Shown here one piece after another: positions 50,436-60,436 of a stretch of 64,000 bases of DNA. Within the stretch, counting starts at the first letter, position 1; each line of letters starts with the position of its first letter. This DNA comes from Isoetes taiwanensis. Taxonomy: Eukaryota > Streptophyta > Lycopodiopsida > Isoetales > Isoetaceae. The stretch is taken from contig JAJEKV010000002.1 in NCBI GenBank assembly GCA_021234155.1, positions 15,413,428 through 15,477,427 of the forward strand, given 5' to 3'. A program made the position numbers and the translations under genes. The notes under the pieces were generated by a model. The model worked only from the letters and a program-made list of their open reading frames with translations, did no database searches and was not told the DNA's origin.

Positions 50436-50523
50436 CTCCTGAATATATCTCAGAGAGGTTATCCAGTTGGACTAATAGTCTCCTGAATATATCTCAGAGA
50501 GCTTATCCAATTGGACTAATAGA
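50436..50523 (+). repeat. 44-bp tandem duplication
   Basis: CTCCTGAATATATCTCAGAG..TTATCCA.TTGGACTAATAG occurs twice (starts 50,436 and 50,480) with two base differences. It lies between the copia remnant and the split LTR. Confidence 0.9.
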
Positions 50524-50539
50524 CTCTCAAAATTGGGAA

Positions 50540-51078
50540 GAATGTGAGGATTCACGCAGGTGTAGTTCCCGCGAAGTCTCTGCTTCCGGGCTTGAGTGTG
50601 AATCTCTCCGGCCAGGCTTCATTTTATGCGTCAAGGATTATCTATGAGAGACTTCTTGAAATTGTTTGTTCCTTACTTTGTGAGAGACTTCTTAAAGTTG
50701 TTTGTCCTTACTTTATTGACTTTGCCCGAGGTACAAATGTTCCGTAACAATAAGGCTCCACCATACGATCCATCCCATCAGACTTTGGAGATGACGTTTA
50801 TGCTTTGCGGACGCTCCAAATTGCTAAATATGGCGCTGGCTCAGTACACTCCACAGAAATCCCCCATCCCGGTTCTTCGACCAAAGATCGGGCCCTCCGG
50901 TCTATCCCTGCGACTGGGGTGACCCTAGTGCGGGAAGGGGGGAAAGGTGTCTTGTCGCCCTTCCCTATGGGCTCTATCACAAGTGAAGCATAAACAACAT
51001 CGGAATCCAGTAATACAACACATCATGCTACCTCGAAGGGTAGTCCATCCACATATCTATAACCATAGAGAAAATAAT
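50540..51078 (-). repeat. Split LTR, downstream half (left of E1)
   Basis: On the minus strand this reads TTTTCTCTATGGTTATAGAT...CTACCCTTCGAGGTAGCATG...GGCGCTGG-type text. It aligns with 26,722 to about 26,990 of the plus-strand LTR (TCTTTTGTTGACCGCGGATG...CTACCTCGAGGTAG). It is the continuation of the LTR half found at 63,519-64,000, from which it was parted by insertion of E1. The outer end near 50.54 kb is not precisely defined. Confidence 0.75.
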
Positions 51079-51130
51079 AAGTCGTATTTAATTAAAGTGG
51101 GACTCATTCTATTCCCATTTTTTTTCGGAA
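51079..51130 (+). repeat. E1 left terminal inverted repeat
   Basis: 25 bases (51,079-51,103) are perfectly complementary to 63,494-63,518. Further in, GGGACTCA...CCCAT...TTTTTTTT resembles the reverse complement of 63,430-63,470 (GGGACTCACACCCCATAAAT plus a T-run). The left copy lacks about 35 bases between two GGGAC words that the right copy keeps. Confidence 0.92.
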
Positions 51131-51435
51131 CCCTGTTAATTTACATGAAAAGGAGCACCCCAGGCTTCGAAAACTATCCTTAAGTCAATTTTTTGTCTAG
51201 AACTTCTGCTTGAAGGTTTCCTCCAGTTTCCCCAGTTAGCGAGTCGAGAACAAGAACAATGCAATGAAACAAAGGAAATTCATTAAAGATTGAAACTAAA
51301 AGCTCACGGTTGAAAAAAGAATTTTATTAATAAATTGAATAGTACAATGTATTTTACATCGGACGCGAGAGACCATGGCGGTCTTCTTTGTCACTACGCT
51401 TACATCATCTTGGTAGGTGGTCCACCTTAGGGGAT

Positions 51436-51888
51436 TAACTGCGGCGGCGCTTCTTCACGCCTGGATCAGAAGCCTTGGGGGGCAACTCAAGAGTGTGGAA
51501 TGCCTCACGTGGAGGTGCCTCTCGAGCTACTGCGGCCGACTGTCCACCCGACTTCTCCACTCGCCTCCCGCAGCTTTTCATCGAATATGCTCCTTCCCCA
51601 ACCTCCGTGGATATTATGCAATGCTTGCAAGATGCTTTGAGCTTCCTGGACTGTCTCAAATTTCTTCGCGTGTTCTTTATCCTGAGGGTGTGCATGGCGT
51701 CTGAATTCACGAGCAACCTTATCCCAAAGGCCGGGCAAGAGTGTAGCGTGAGCGGGATCTGTGCCAGAACGGTATTTCTTCCGCCTTGAGCGGGATCGGC
51801 TTACCTGGAGCTCGGCCCTGATGATGCCGGGAAAGGACTGGTGTAGGATCTGTGCCTGAACCACCTGGAGCAAGGAGAGTCTATGATT
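51436..51888 (-). CDS. E1 minus-strand distal exons, basic C-terminus
   Basis: An exon at 51,888-51,828 (VVQAQILHQSFPGIIRAELQ) is bracketed by CTCCAG acceptor and GTAAGC donor signals. After a 47-base gap ending CACAG, a second exon starts DPAHATLLPGLWDKVAREFRR and continues through KKFETVQEAQSILQAL. One frame shift near 51,520 leads into REAFHTLELPPKASDPG and the C-terminus KKRRRS, stop at 51,435-51,437. The tail could be a nuclear-localisation signal. It lies downstream of the phosphatase exon on the same strand and may be a separate gene or alternative 3' exons. The family is unknown. Confidence 0.45.
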
Positions 51889-51996
51889 AACAATTACGGT
51901 GCCATTAGTGAAAACGAAGAAAAGAATGTTGAAATCAAATTACAATGGAGAACATTCATTCCATACAAGTGCATCCAATGACGTGGGAAGTAGTGC

Positions 51997-52270
51997 CTTT
52001 CTCGACTCGCGAGTCGAGAAAGCCCCGGAAAAGTCAAAGTACAACCATTCTCATTAGAATATGGTTGCATCCAATCACACACGGAAGCATACAAATGGTT
52101 TTTCATTAATAGTGCCTTTTCGACTTCAGGAAGAGTCGAGAAAGGCCCAGAAACGCAATGTACAACCATTATCATAATAGATTGTGGCTGCATCCAGTCA
52201 CACAATCAAACATACAAATGGTCTCATCAATCAGACAAAGATGCCTTTCTCGACTCTCGAGTCAGAAAGC
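51997..52270. repeat. P1 palindromes, three copies
   Basis: 51,997-52,022 is a perfect 26-bp palindrome with core CTCGACTCGCGAGTCGAG. Imperfect copies lie at 52,115-52,145 (core interrupted by AGGAAG) and 52,243-52,270. They sit between the phosphatase stop and the distal exons, about 120 bases apart. The intervening text (ACAAATGGT, GTGCCTTT, ACAACCATT) is also repeated, so whole units of about 120 bp were copied. Confidence 0.9.
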
Positions 52271-52371
52271 CGAAAAACTCAATATACAAGTATATTCATT
52301 ACAAAATGTTTAATACATTTGTTCATGTTTGTTTACAATATTCACACAATTTGACTATCTGAAAGTAGAGG

Positions 52372-53150
52372 TCACTCTTCTTGATCACCAAAATATTTGT
52401 CGTCCATTGCTTTCATGATCGCCTTGCTTTCTGGATCGGGTTCCGTGAGGCTCGGATAGTTCCTAATCACATCGGCGACAAGAATGGCAAAGAGGGATTC
52501 CGCCAAGACAGGACAAAGTCCGAAAGACAACCACCTATCCGTCTCATACTCTTCAGGCCGATATGGCTTAGCAAGGATTGTATTTTGCAAGTTATGATAG
52601 CACTTGTAGGCGGAGTCGTCTATGATCAGCGTGTTATGTTTGCCATAGTCCTGGAATTGCTCATAAACCCGGTCCAGCCTTTTCACCATAATAGGCTTCC
52701 CCTTTGTGATGGCTGGATCGAGGTCTGACACATGCTCGACCCTTTCGCTTCCCCAAACGAACTTGAACTTCAAAACTGGAAGGCCGAGAACACCAAGAAC
52801 ATTGACAATATTTTTCTTTGCCATACAAGACCATATGCCCACTTCGAATCCCCGTTCCAGGCACCATTCAACAATTTCTTTTGCTCTAGGCCTTGGATAC
52901 ACGATTTTATGCTTTCGTTTTCTGGATCTGCGAGGTGTTAAGCTCGGGACGTCTTTATCGTGGGTATATTGTAGCTAATACCCATTGACGTCAAATATTA
53001 CAAGCTTGGTGGGACCAGCTGGATCCCAGCTTGGAGTTTGCTCAACCATATTTCCGCTCGGTTGGGATCCATATGCGGGATCATTAATTTTCAAGACCTT
53101 TCTCGGCCGTCCGCAATGTCTTGCTCTTTATTGTCTTTGGGGTAAAAGTG
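52372..53150 (-). CDS. FCP1/NIF-type HAD phosphatase domain, transposon-borne
   Basis: The segment reads toward low coordinates: KLVIFDVNGY at about 53,012-52,983 is the HAD motif I (DxNG form, as in plant NIF-like proteins). It is followed by PRRSRKRKHK, EIVEWCLERGFEVGIWS (motif II Ser), KPIMVKRLDRVY (motif III Lys) and NTLIIDDSAYK (motif IV DDS). It ends DDKYFGDQEE at 52,372. About 200 residues is normal for this domain. Such enzymes remove phosphate from Ser residues, classically in the RNA polymerase II CTD. The target here is unknown. A TAG directly after GY at motif I looks like a one-base loss from a T-run. Otherwise the key residues are present. Confidence 0.85.
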
Positions 53151-53244
53151 TCCTCAAGACGCGGAACCGCCACTAGATATTGACAATGATGCGGAGTCGT
53201 TATGCTTATGTTCCTGAAATAATGAGAGATGTCGATAGGAACGA

Positions 53245-53270
53245 ATTTTCTCATTCGCGAAGTCGAGAAT
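53245..53270. repeat. P1-like palindrome in an intron
   Basis: TTTTCTCATTCGCGAAGTCG followed by AGAAT is an imperfect inverted repeat of the P1 family. It lies just inside the intron that begins at the GTGAGT donor (53,324) of the minus-strand gene, upstream of the phosphatase exon. Confidence 0.7.
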
Positions 53271-53323
53271 GGAAAGTTTTCTCATTTCGAATTAGAAACA
53301 CGGACAGAAGCAAAGTGAACTCA

Positions 53324-54850
53324 CCTCAATTTCAGATTCTCAAAATTTGTTCCGCAAAGATTCTGGTCTAAACCCGCGAGATTCTCGTCTCCGGTCATGT
53401 TTTCTCCCTCGCCCTCGAGGGTTTGTCTTCATCATCATCGTCCCATCGCTTCCATTTGTCTTCCTCCCTTTGAAATGCTCATGAAGCGCATCCGGTATGA
53501 CCGAATGGTTTCAACCATGTCCTTATTACCAACCACGGATATAGGTTTCATTCCATACAAAGATAGCCCCTCGAGAGAACATGCCATTCATGTACCACTC
53601 AAGATACAATTTGATCCTCTTCACCAAGCCGGTTATGAAGTACTTGATAACCCTTGGCCGGATAGGAATTCTATGTATAGGACCTGTCGCACCATCATTG
53701 CTGACTTTGTCCATAGAGGGCACATCCTCCATAAATCTGCCGCCCTTCGTGGTTCCATACGCTCTTGAGAAATCATGAACTGTCCGGATAATGATGTTCG
53801 CTAGACCACCACTTGTCCAGTCTACACCCGATCTTGAAACCAAAACCAAAACTATATTGGCAAAGCTTGGTGCCTTCGGCAAGCCAAGTCTACACTCATG
53901 TTCAAGCTCAGATATGGAGTACAAGATCTTGTTGGTGAAGTTAATATCAATTTGCCCATTGGGGAGACAAGCAGCTTGATTGTTGATTGCCCGGCATGCA
54001 AAACACAAGGAAACTGAAAGTATCCAGGTCGGTCATGTCCAGACACATCTTGTGCCACTGCTCTATGTCAGCTTTCTCATAGAAAAGGGTGGGGTCTTCA
54101 ATCATATTGATGGCAAATAGTGCCACGGGCCCAGGTGCCAGTTCCAGACCACCAAATCCCTTGTGTCCCAATGTTACCAGGAATGGGGGGGAGCTATCAT
54201 CGGCCTTAAATGGGACCACCCCGAATCCCAGCTTCCTCTTCAGAATTGCCATAGCACGTTCAGGGAAGGGAAGGGTTTTGACGTTACGCTTTAGCTTGGT
54301 GTTGATGTAGGGTTGACATAGGCGATTCAATTCCTTCATGTCTTCCTCATCAAGGGCAGCCTTTTCCTTGTAATAATCAAAGTCATGGTATTCATTGGAA
54401 GCAACATTGCAGAACTCCATGATGCCTTCCTCCAACGCACGCCGTCTCTTTAGGACTGTGGCATAATCCTTTGCATCCTGCATTTTTGAGCTTCTACTTT
54501 TCCTTAGCAGGATTGTTCCATCCAGGATTCTGCCATGTAGATCAAGCGTTTCCTTGTCGGTCAGGCCCTGTATCCTTTTCATAAATTGCCTGTCGAACAA
54601 CTTTGGGTCCGGCCTTAATGGGAATTCTCCATTGCTAACCTTCAGCTTGCCTCTTGTCCATTGAGCCCATATCTCAGTCCATTTCTCCCAGACCGCCTCA
54701 GTGCTAAGAATGAGGTCATATTGGTCTGAGAGACTCCCGCCTTTCTTGGTGTTTCTTCTTCTTTTCCTCTTCATCCTCCCCCCTCATCATCTTCACGCCT
54801 TCCAAGCCAGTAACATATCGCAGTGACTCAAAGGTCTTCCACTTATCCGA
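53324..54850 (-). CDS. E1 minus-strand protein of unknown function, about 470 residues
   Basis: Coding sequence from about 54,845 (KWKTFESLRYVTGLEGVKMM) passes through a Glu/Lys-rich run (54,770-54,740), then a long clean frame starting SLSDQYDLILSTEAVWEKW. Near 53,990 a one-base shift moves it to the frame CFACRAINNQAACLPNGQID...WNETYIRGW, open to 53,526. It then continues in a third frame (NKDMVETIRSYRMRF, DDDDEDKPSRARE) to a GTGAGT donor at 53,324. No domain is recognised. Hydrophobic strands (ANIVLVLVSRSGVDW) suggest a folded domain. The order and splice signals suggest it joins the phosphatase domain downstream in one protein. Confidence 0.6.
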
Positions 54851-55020
54851 GGGAGCCCGTTTCCTTTAGGACGCCGAGGACAACCTAATGCTTTCCCTCG
54901 CTGTTGCGTGGTATGATCTCAAGGTCGATATGGGCTGATTCAAGTAAATGTCCCTATGTTAGAGAGCATGAAAGTATCTACTAACATCCGAAATAAACAC
55001 TAAATAGGAGGATGCGGGGG

Positions 55021-55515
55021 TTTTCGACTCATGAGTCGAGAATGCCCTCAAGGAGAGGAGAAAAACATAGGAGAGTTCGAGGCCGATTTAAAAGTATCGC
55101 GCATTCCCAAATCTTTGCTTTCACGCCTCTTGAACGATGCAACTTTAGGATATAAACTTAGCGATTGCCCAAGAGTATGGGAAAGAAAGATTGGGAAGGC
55201 TGATGCATTTGCTCTTCATCCATTAATCTCCAATGTTGTCTCACAATACATGGGGTTTCTTTCGACTGCGAGTGAGAAAGTGAAGAACACAAGTATTAAA
55301 AAAGATTCAAGGGACTTTCTCATTTCGCGAAATGAGAAAGTCTTGAATGTTTACTTTTCTTTTACTTCTATGGGTTTTTCGTTCGCTGAAGTCGAAGCCT
55401 CCGCATCCTTTGACTTCCTTGTGTTTTACGGCTTTCGACTGGCGAGTCGAGAAACCCAGCCAAAAACGAGAAACGATAGGATGCTAGGGCTTTCGACTTC
55501 GCGAGTCGAGAAGCC
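55021..55515. repeat. P1 palindromes, six to seven copies in an intron
   Basis: Copies at 55,021-55,042 (core TCGACTCATGAGTCGA perfect), 55,256-55,280, 55,313-55,342 (a perfect 30-bp palindrome with core CTCATTTCGCGAAATGAG), 55,371-55,399 (partial), 55,430-55,456 and 55,487-55,515. They lie between the coding blocks at 53.3-54.9 and 55.78-56.1 kb of the minus-strand gene, so probably in an intron. Confidence 0.88.
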
Positions 55516-55776
55516 GCTTAATCGAAGAATTCTTTACCTTATGTAGCTGGCACTTTCGGGCATTGTGTTACAGCGTTAATAATCTATTTCGGTTCTTGTT
55601 GGCTCTCCACGCAAGAACTTCGCGCCTCTCGCTTGGCATATCTATCCTGATCCTTTGGCGGCACGCTTCTCCGTCGCAATACTTGCGGCGCCCTCACTGA
55701 ATGCTGACTGCCTACTACCCGAACCGGATGTCTTTTCCCTTCAGGTCTTCCTCGGACTTCCAGCTGAACAACTCAC

Positions 55777-56088
55777 CTGGTCGACGGGCGAAAGGTATGG
55801 CATCCGCAGTATTGGATCTCTGCACAGGATGTCGCACCATCGGGTTCAAAATCTCCAAAGATGTGTTTGGATTAAATTCCCATTAATGGTTGAACAAGAC
55901 GGCATCTCCTGCAGACCTTTCAGCGTCGATGTCGTCCAAGAGGAGCTTGTGTGCTATTCCCAACGGATATCTTGGCCGGCTCCATTTTCTCAGGCCCCTC
56001 TCTTGGAAATCACGATCGCGCATCGGATCCATTAATTGGGAGTCGACCATATCTTAAATGCCTTCATCATCCGATTCCTCCTGTGGTC
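55777..56088 (-). pseudogene. E1 minus-strand coding continuation, frame-broken
   Basis: On the minus strand one frame reads MVDSQLMDPMRDRDFQERGL (about 56,047), RKWSRPRYPLGIAHKLLLDD and, past a stop, WEFNPNTSLEILNPMVRHPV to a CAG/GTGAGT donor at 55,777. The text has coding character and connects the basic N-terminal exons to the block at 54.85 kb. Two stops (TAA at about 56,055 and 55,888) interrupt it. The family is unknown. Confidence 0.5.
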
Positions 56089-56813
56089 TCATCTTCTCCA
56101 TCTTTGGTCTTGTCCAGGACTTTTTTCTTTATGAACCACAACTTGCTTCCCCACCGCAGAAAGTGTTCTAGAGTCTTGACCGGTGGAGGTGAAGCTCCCC
56201 GTGTTGAACAGTTTTTCCCTGACTCTGGAAATCTCCATTCCAAGCTCCCTGGATGTTAGGGTTCCGGCCTCCTTCATCCCTTCCAGATCCTTCCACCCAA
56301 GGTTCTGACAATTTAAAGGCGCCGGCCTTTTGTCGGTGCCCTTCGCCTTGCTCATTGAAGAGTGAGAATAATTTGAAACTGATAATTTTTTCGTGTGGTA
56401 GAACTTACTCTTCTGGCAGTCTTCCACATGAAATGTTAGATGCTTCGAATCCGGCGCTGAGACGGAGAGCACAACACCGACCTTCTTGTACTTGTCTCCG
56501 GAGCTCTTCTTGTCCCTTTGGTGGAGAAACAGATCTTTCTCCTTCCCACTTGTTGATACCTCGACATACCACCAAGAATCTGCTGGTGTGTCAAGAAGCT
56601 CTGTCTCCAGTCCCTCGATGACGAAGAACGGAGTTCGGCCAGTGATCACTAGTGAGTCCGCGGTGAATGCTGCAAGACCAAAGGATGGATCAGTAATGGT
56701 ATTCCGACCAAAGAAAAACCTCAGAGCTCACCTGTAGCGCCTGTCTTTTTCTTCTTGCTGCCGCTAGAACCACCTTCTGTTTGGGCGCCTCGCTTCTTGG
56801 ACGGAGTCGCCAT
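56089..56813 (-). CDS. E1 minus-strand protein, basic N-terminal part
   Basis: The start MATPSKKRGAQTEGG is at 56,813. An 82-base exon (56,813-56,732) ends at CAG/GTGAGC. The intron ends at CTTGCAG and the next exon starts at 56,669 (AFTADSLVITGRTPFFVIEG). It stays open through a basic, Ser-rich region to 56,089. Lys clusters (PSKKRG, SKKKKTG) look like nuclear-localisation signals. A GTAAGT donor near 56,409 suggests a further short intron, although the frame also reads through. The product is not recognised. It may be the N-terminal section of the same protein as the downstream minus-strand blocks. Confidence 0.6.
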
Positions 56814-57689
56814 GTCTGTATGCCCCCGCATCTTCTTCCCCGCCGAACCCTTCAGAATTAAGTTTCCTCCGCAAGCGTTGTAGGTTTTAGGACCGCATTT
56901 AAAAGATCGGGCGCGGTTCTTAAATTTGAATTTAAGGACATGCAATCATTTAAGAAAAAAGCGGCTAAGGGTCCAAAGACGCGGAAGCTTTTTAGTAGCC
57001 AAAACACCATTTCGAATTTGAATGACATCCAGGGGACTTAGTGAGCTGAGTGTAGATTATCTTCACCGCGGCATTGGCTTACTTTGAGTTGGGAGGCGCA
57101 GCATCGATTATGTTTACTTCCGAATGGGCGCCGCTGACGGTAAGCTCCTCAAAGTGCCTTTGCTCGGTCTTTTTTCGACCCGCCTTATTGCAAGCGGTTG
57201 ATTTGATCGATGAGCACGGAGCTAAGGTAGGAAGCGGAGAGGAGCCGCTGCATTACCGGGAACTCTACATCACCCTGCGCCATGGAACGGGGATACACGA
57301 GAATCGCATTGATACAAGTATTAGATGCGAATGCACTCTTTGATGAGACCGACGCGAAGAAGCAAAGACTCGGTGAGGCTGCGGGATCCGTGGATCCTGG
57401 GCCCTAAGGAACCTGCGTGAAGAGGTGAGTTTTCGGACATGCCCGTGTTATTTTGCGTGTAGAACATGCCGTCGTGTTTAAATCATGGAACCGCTCATAC
57501 GCCGTGGGGTTTATTGTTTCCTTGTCCAGCATTTTTCAGCTTCGAGAGATGATTTACTCTCTCGGGTTGAGAGATGCTAGGCAAGGAAACAATGGATCGG
57601 GGTAAACTTGAACAGTCCCGTTTTAGGTGTATTTTTTCTTGGAATGTTTTCTTGGAATGTTGAGGCTAGGTCTAAGGCCCGGAGATGCG

Positions 57690-58840
57690 GTTCAAATGCA
57701 TCCTCCTATCGGAGAGGCCTCTACTGGGGCCGGAACCACTCCTCTTCGCAATATTCGAGGAAGATGGTTCAAGGAGAGTGGCTCGCATGTGCTAGAGGCA
57801 CTTGGGACTAAAAAATAGGAGAATACAAAGTGCTTAGTTGTAGAGACTGTTAAGACCCAAAGGCATGACGATGCGGGGCCACTTCCCTTCGCAATATTCG
57901 AGCAATATAGTTTGAAGGAGAGTGGCTTATCACCTGCAGGCACCGGAGAATGCGTGGGACGGGTTAAGGGATTCTCGACTTATAGTCGAGACGCAAGCCA
58001 ACTTCCTCTTCTGCATTCCGGACAAGTAAGTCGAGAATCGTTAGCCATCGAGAACGCCGTGTGGTACACAAGCTCTGTGGTTTCCCCTCGTGGTTGGTTG
58101 TAGAGGCCTCCACTCCAGGAGCCCCTCCCCCAATATTGACGTAAGATGGATTCAAGGAGAGTGGCTCGACCGGGTCAGGCCCCGCTGCGAACCCGCAGTG
58201 AATTGAGCTGGCTAAGGGATTCTCGACTTGCTATGAAGTCGAGAATGCAAGTGTTGGCTTCTGTCTACATTTTCGACTCGCAGTCGAATGCCTTTAGCCA
58301 TCGAGAACTCGGATAGTACACATGGAGTGCCGGCTGGATAAGGCATCTTCGACTCAAGGAAAGAGAATCTTGACAAAGAAGTCAGCGGGTTTCCACGTGG
58401 TTAGTAGTAGAGGCCTCACACAGTCGAGCCCATCCCTTCGCACATTCGGCTTAAGATGGTTCGAAGGAGACGGTCTCCCGACCGGGTAGAGGCCAATTGC
58501 GAATTTCATACAGGAGAATTGGCTTGCTAAGAGTTGGCTCAGGGCGGTCAAAACCCGCCACATCGCATGATATCCAGCAAGATAGTTTGAAGGAGAGTGG
58601 TTAAGGCGTCTCGTGCACCTTTATGAGAATGCACTAGAGCACAACTTTTCTGCGACTCAATGGTCGAGAAAAGCAGCCAGCACCTCGTGGTTGATGAGGA
58701 GCTCCACAACCCGAGCCCCTCCCTCGCAATATTCATGATGGTCGAAGGAGAGTGGCTGGGACCGGTGGAGGCACCCTCGCTGACATAACAAAGGGCCATT
58801 GAGGGGTATGACATTCTCGACTCACGAAGCCGAGAAGGCT
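57690..58840. repeat. Higher-order repeat array in E1
   Basis: A box GAAGGAGAGTGGCT (or variant) recurs at about 57,771, 57,914, 58,153, 58,461, 58,588 and 58,745. Each is preceded by text like CCCTTCGCAATATTCGA and AAGATGGTT, and followed by GACCGGGT.GAGGC and GGCTAAGGGATTCTCGACT, that is, by a P1 palindrome. Another shared phrase is CTCGTGGTTGGTTGTAGAGG. Units vary from about 125 to 310 bases. The array lies upstream of the minus-strand exon at 56.8 kb. Confidence 0.8.
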
Positions 58841-59054
58841 GCAGCAGTCGGAAAAGAATGTGATGACCTTGGTAGGCTGTGGCAATCTCGACTTCGCTGA
58901 AGTCGAGAATTCCTCAACCGAAGCCAACAATCCGAGTGTACATTCCCTCTTCTGCGCCATGAAGTCGAGAATTTTCGACTGGTAGAGTAGAGAAGAAGGC
59001 CTGTACCGTGGATTGTTGGTAAGTAAGTATTCTCAACTCGCCCGGTCGAGAAAG
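57971..59054. repeat. P1 palindromes, about ten copies
   Basis: Copies at 57,971-57,991, 58,025-58,038 (half), 58,218-58,247, 58,268-58,290, 58,345-58,371, 58,645-58,673, 58,812-58,838, 58,884-58,911 (CTCGACTTCGCTGAAGTCGAG), 58,956-58,996 (two joined halves) and 59,028-59,054. Arms TTCTCGACT/AGTCGAGAA are conserved and centres vary. This is the densest cluster, lying between the minus- and plus-strand genes of E1. Confidence 0.9.
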
Positions 59055-59389
59055 TCGGATCCCTTTCGTCTCTCCTGCGTTGGAGGATATGTCTTGTTAG
59101 AATCGCGGTCTCTGGAAGCAATTCCTATTCTTAGTTGATAGTTAGGAAAAAGATTCCTACTTATGTTCTGTTATGAAACATTCATAGACAGTTTAGCAAT
59201 TTCTTTTCTGAATCATTCCTAGTAATGTTCTGTTAATGCTCTGCAATATCTTACTTCCTAACACCTGTCTCTGATGATTTCTATCTCGGTTGCTTGCTAC
59301 TACTCTTACCACTATTCTCACTTGTGCCTGTACAATGTATTCAATTCAACAACAACTAAGAAAAAGATAACAAAAAAACAGAAAACAAT

Positions 59390-59545
59390 ACAGAGAGATT
59401 AATAGATAACAGATAACAGATAACAGAGAGAAAACAGATAACAGATAGATTAATGAGATTAATGAGAAAACAGAGAACAGTGGGGACAAATGAGATTAAT
59501 GAGAAAACAGAGAACAATAGAGACAAATGAGATTAAAAAAGGGTA
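59390..59545 (+). repeat. Low-complexity AGATAACAG / GAGATTAATGAGAAAACAG repeats
   Basis: AGATAAC occurs several times in a row at 59,405-59,450, followed by three copies of GAGATTAATGAGAAAACAGA or close variants to 59,540. Simple tandem repeat. Confidence 0.85.
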
Positions 59546-59564
59546 TGATATTACAAAAACATAC

Positions 59565-59611
59565 CTGGAAGATTTGCTGGATGAGGAGGAAGCTCCCGTG
59601 TTCGATTCCAT
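59565..59611 (-). CDS. Possible first exon of the E1 minus-strand gene
   Basis: On the minus strand, ATG at 59,611 opens MESNTGASSSSSKSS and runs to a good donor (CAG/GTATGT, 59,565). A Ser-rich start like this is common in plant nuclear proteins. If real, the P1 clusters at 57.97-59.05 kb lie in a 2.7-kb first intron, and the transcription start faces that of the transposase across 59.6-60.4 kb. The exon is too short to be sure of. Confidence 0.35.
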
Positions 59612-60169
59612 GTGGCTACAGCGTCAAGAAAAGCGTGAATAAGGATTTGTCGATTTTGGAAATTGTATCGGGCAATAATAAGAGCCTCTAACAAATGTAA
59701 TATAAGTAAAAAAATGCAAAGTAAAGGACTTATAGAAAACTAAAAAGAAAGCAAAAAAGCCTAAAACTTACAGAGAAGAACCTCACTTTCTTCTCAGCAA
59801 GAACTTCGCCAACACTCAATCTGACGAAAACTTCGGCTACTGGATGCGCCCTCGATCCGACCAAGCTAAGCTTGTCATAAGATGACCTTGAATGGCCTTC
59901 GATTCGCGCCGATCGCCTTTATGGGAAAACCGGGCGCTTAAGGAAAACACAAGAGCGCCAAGAGTGATCGAGAAAAACAGTGGGAGGAAGAATGGTCGGG
60001 GGGAGAGGAAGAGGGTGCAATTACTGGCCGCACCCGAACCTCATAAAAGTGCAATAATAAGGATCTCACACGCAGGGCCATGCCCTCCATGACGTGTGAA
60101 AGGGGGGGAAGGTTGACATGGCCATCCTATCAGCCTCTGAGGAGGCGCCACGTGGCCATGACAAGATAT

Positions 60170-60425
60170 TAAAGGTTATGTTGTATGTTTATATATGTTA
60201 TGTTATGTTGTATATTTAATATGGTTATATAGTTTCAATGGTTACATATGGTTTTAATGTTTACATATGGTTTACATTGAATATGGTTGTATGGTTTAAT
60301 ATGGTTATATGATTTTGGTGGTTATATACGGTTGTATGGTTTATATTTAATATGTTTGTATGGTTTTATATGGTTTATATGGTCATATTTGTGGTGTTTG
60401 GGGCTATATGGTTTTAATGTGTGTT
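60170..60425 (+). repeat. AT-rich TATGGTT repeats in an intron
   Basis: The words TATGGTT, TTATATGG and TTTAATATGG recur about 20 times, with the T-rich end leading into a TTCATTCAG acceptor at 60,436. Most likely this is the low-complexity interior of an intron before the first recognised transposase exon. Confidence 0.75.
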
Positions 60426-60436
60426 TTTTCATTCAG

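Noticed and set aside
55031-55546. 171-codon plus-strand frame in E1
   Set aside because: It runs through six P1 palindromes and lies opposite the probable intron of the minus-strand gene. Stretches such as FRLASRE and STSRVEK are simply the palindromes translated.
55655-56035. 126-codon plus-strand frame in E1
   Set aside because: The minus strand here carries text that links splice-bounded coding blocks, so this frame is taken as its shadow.
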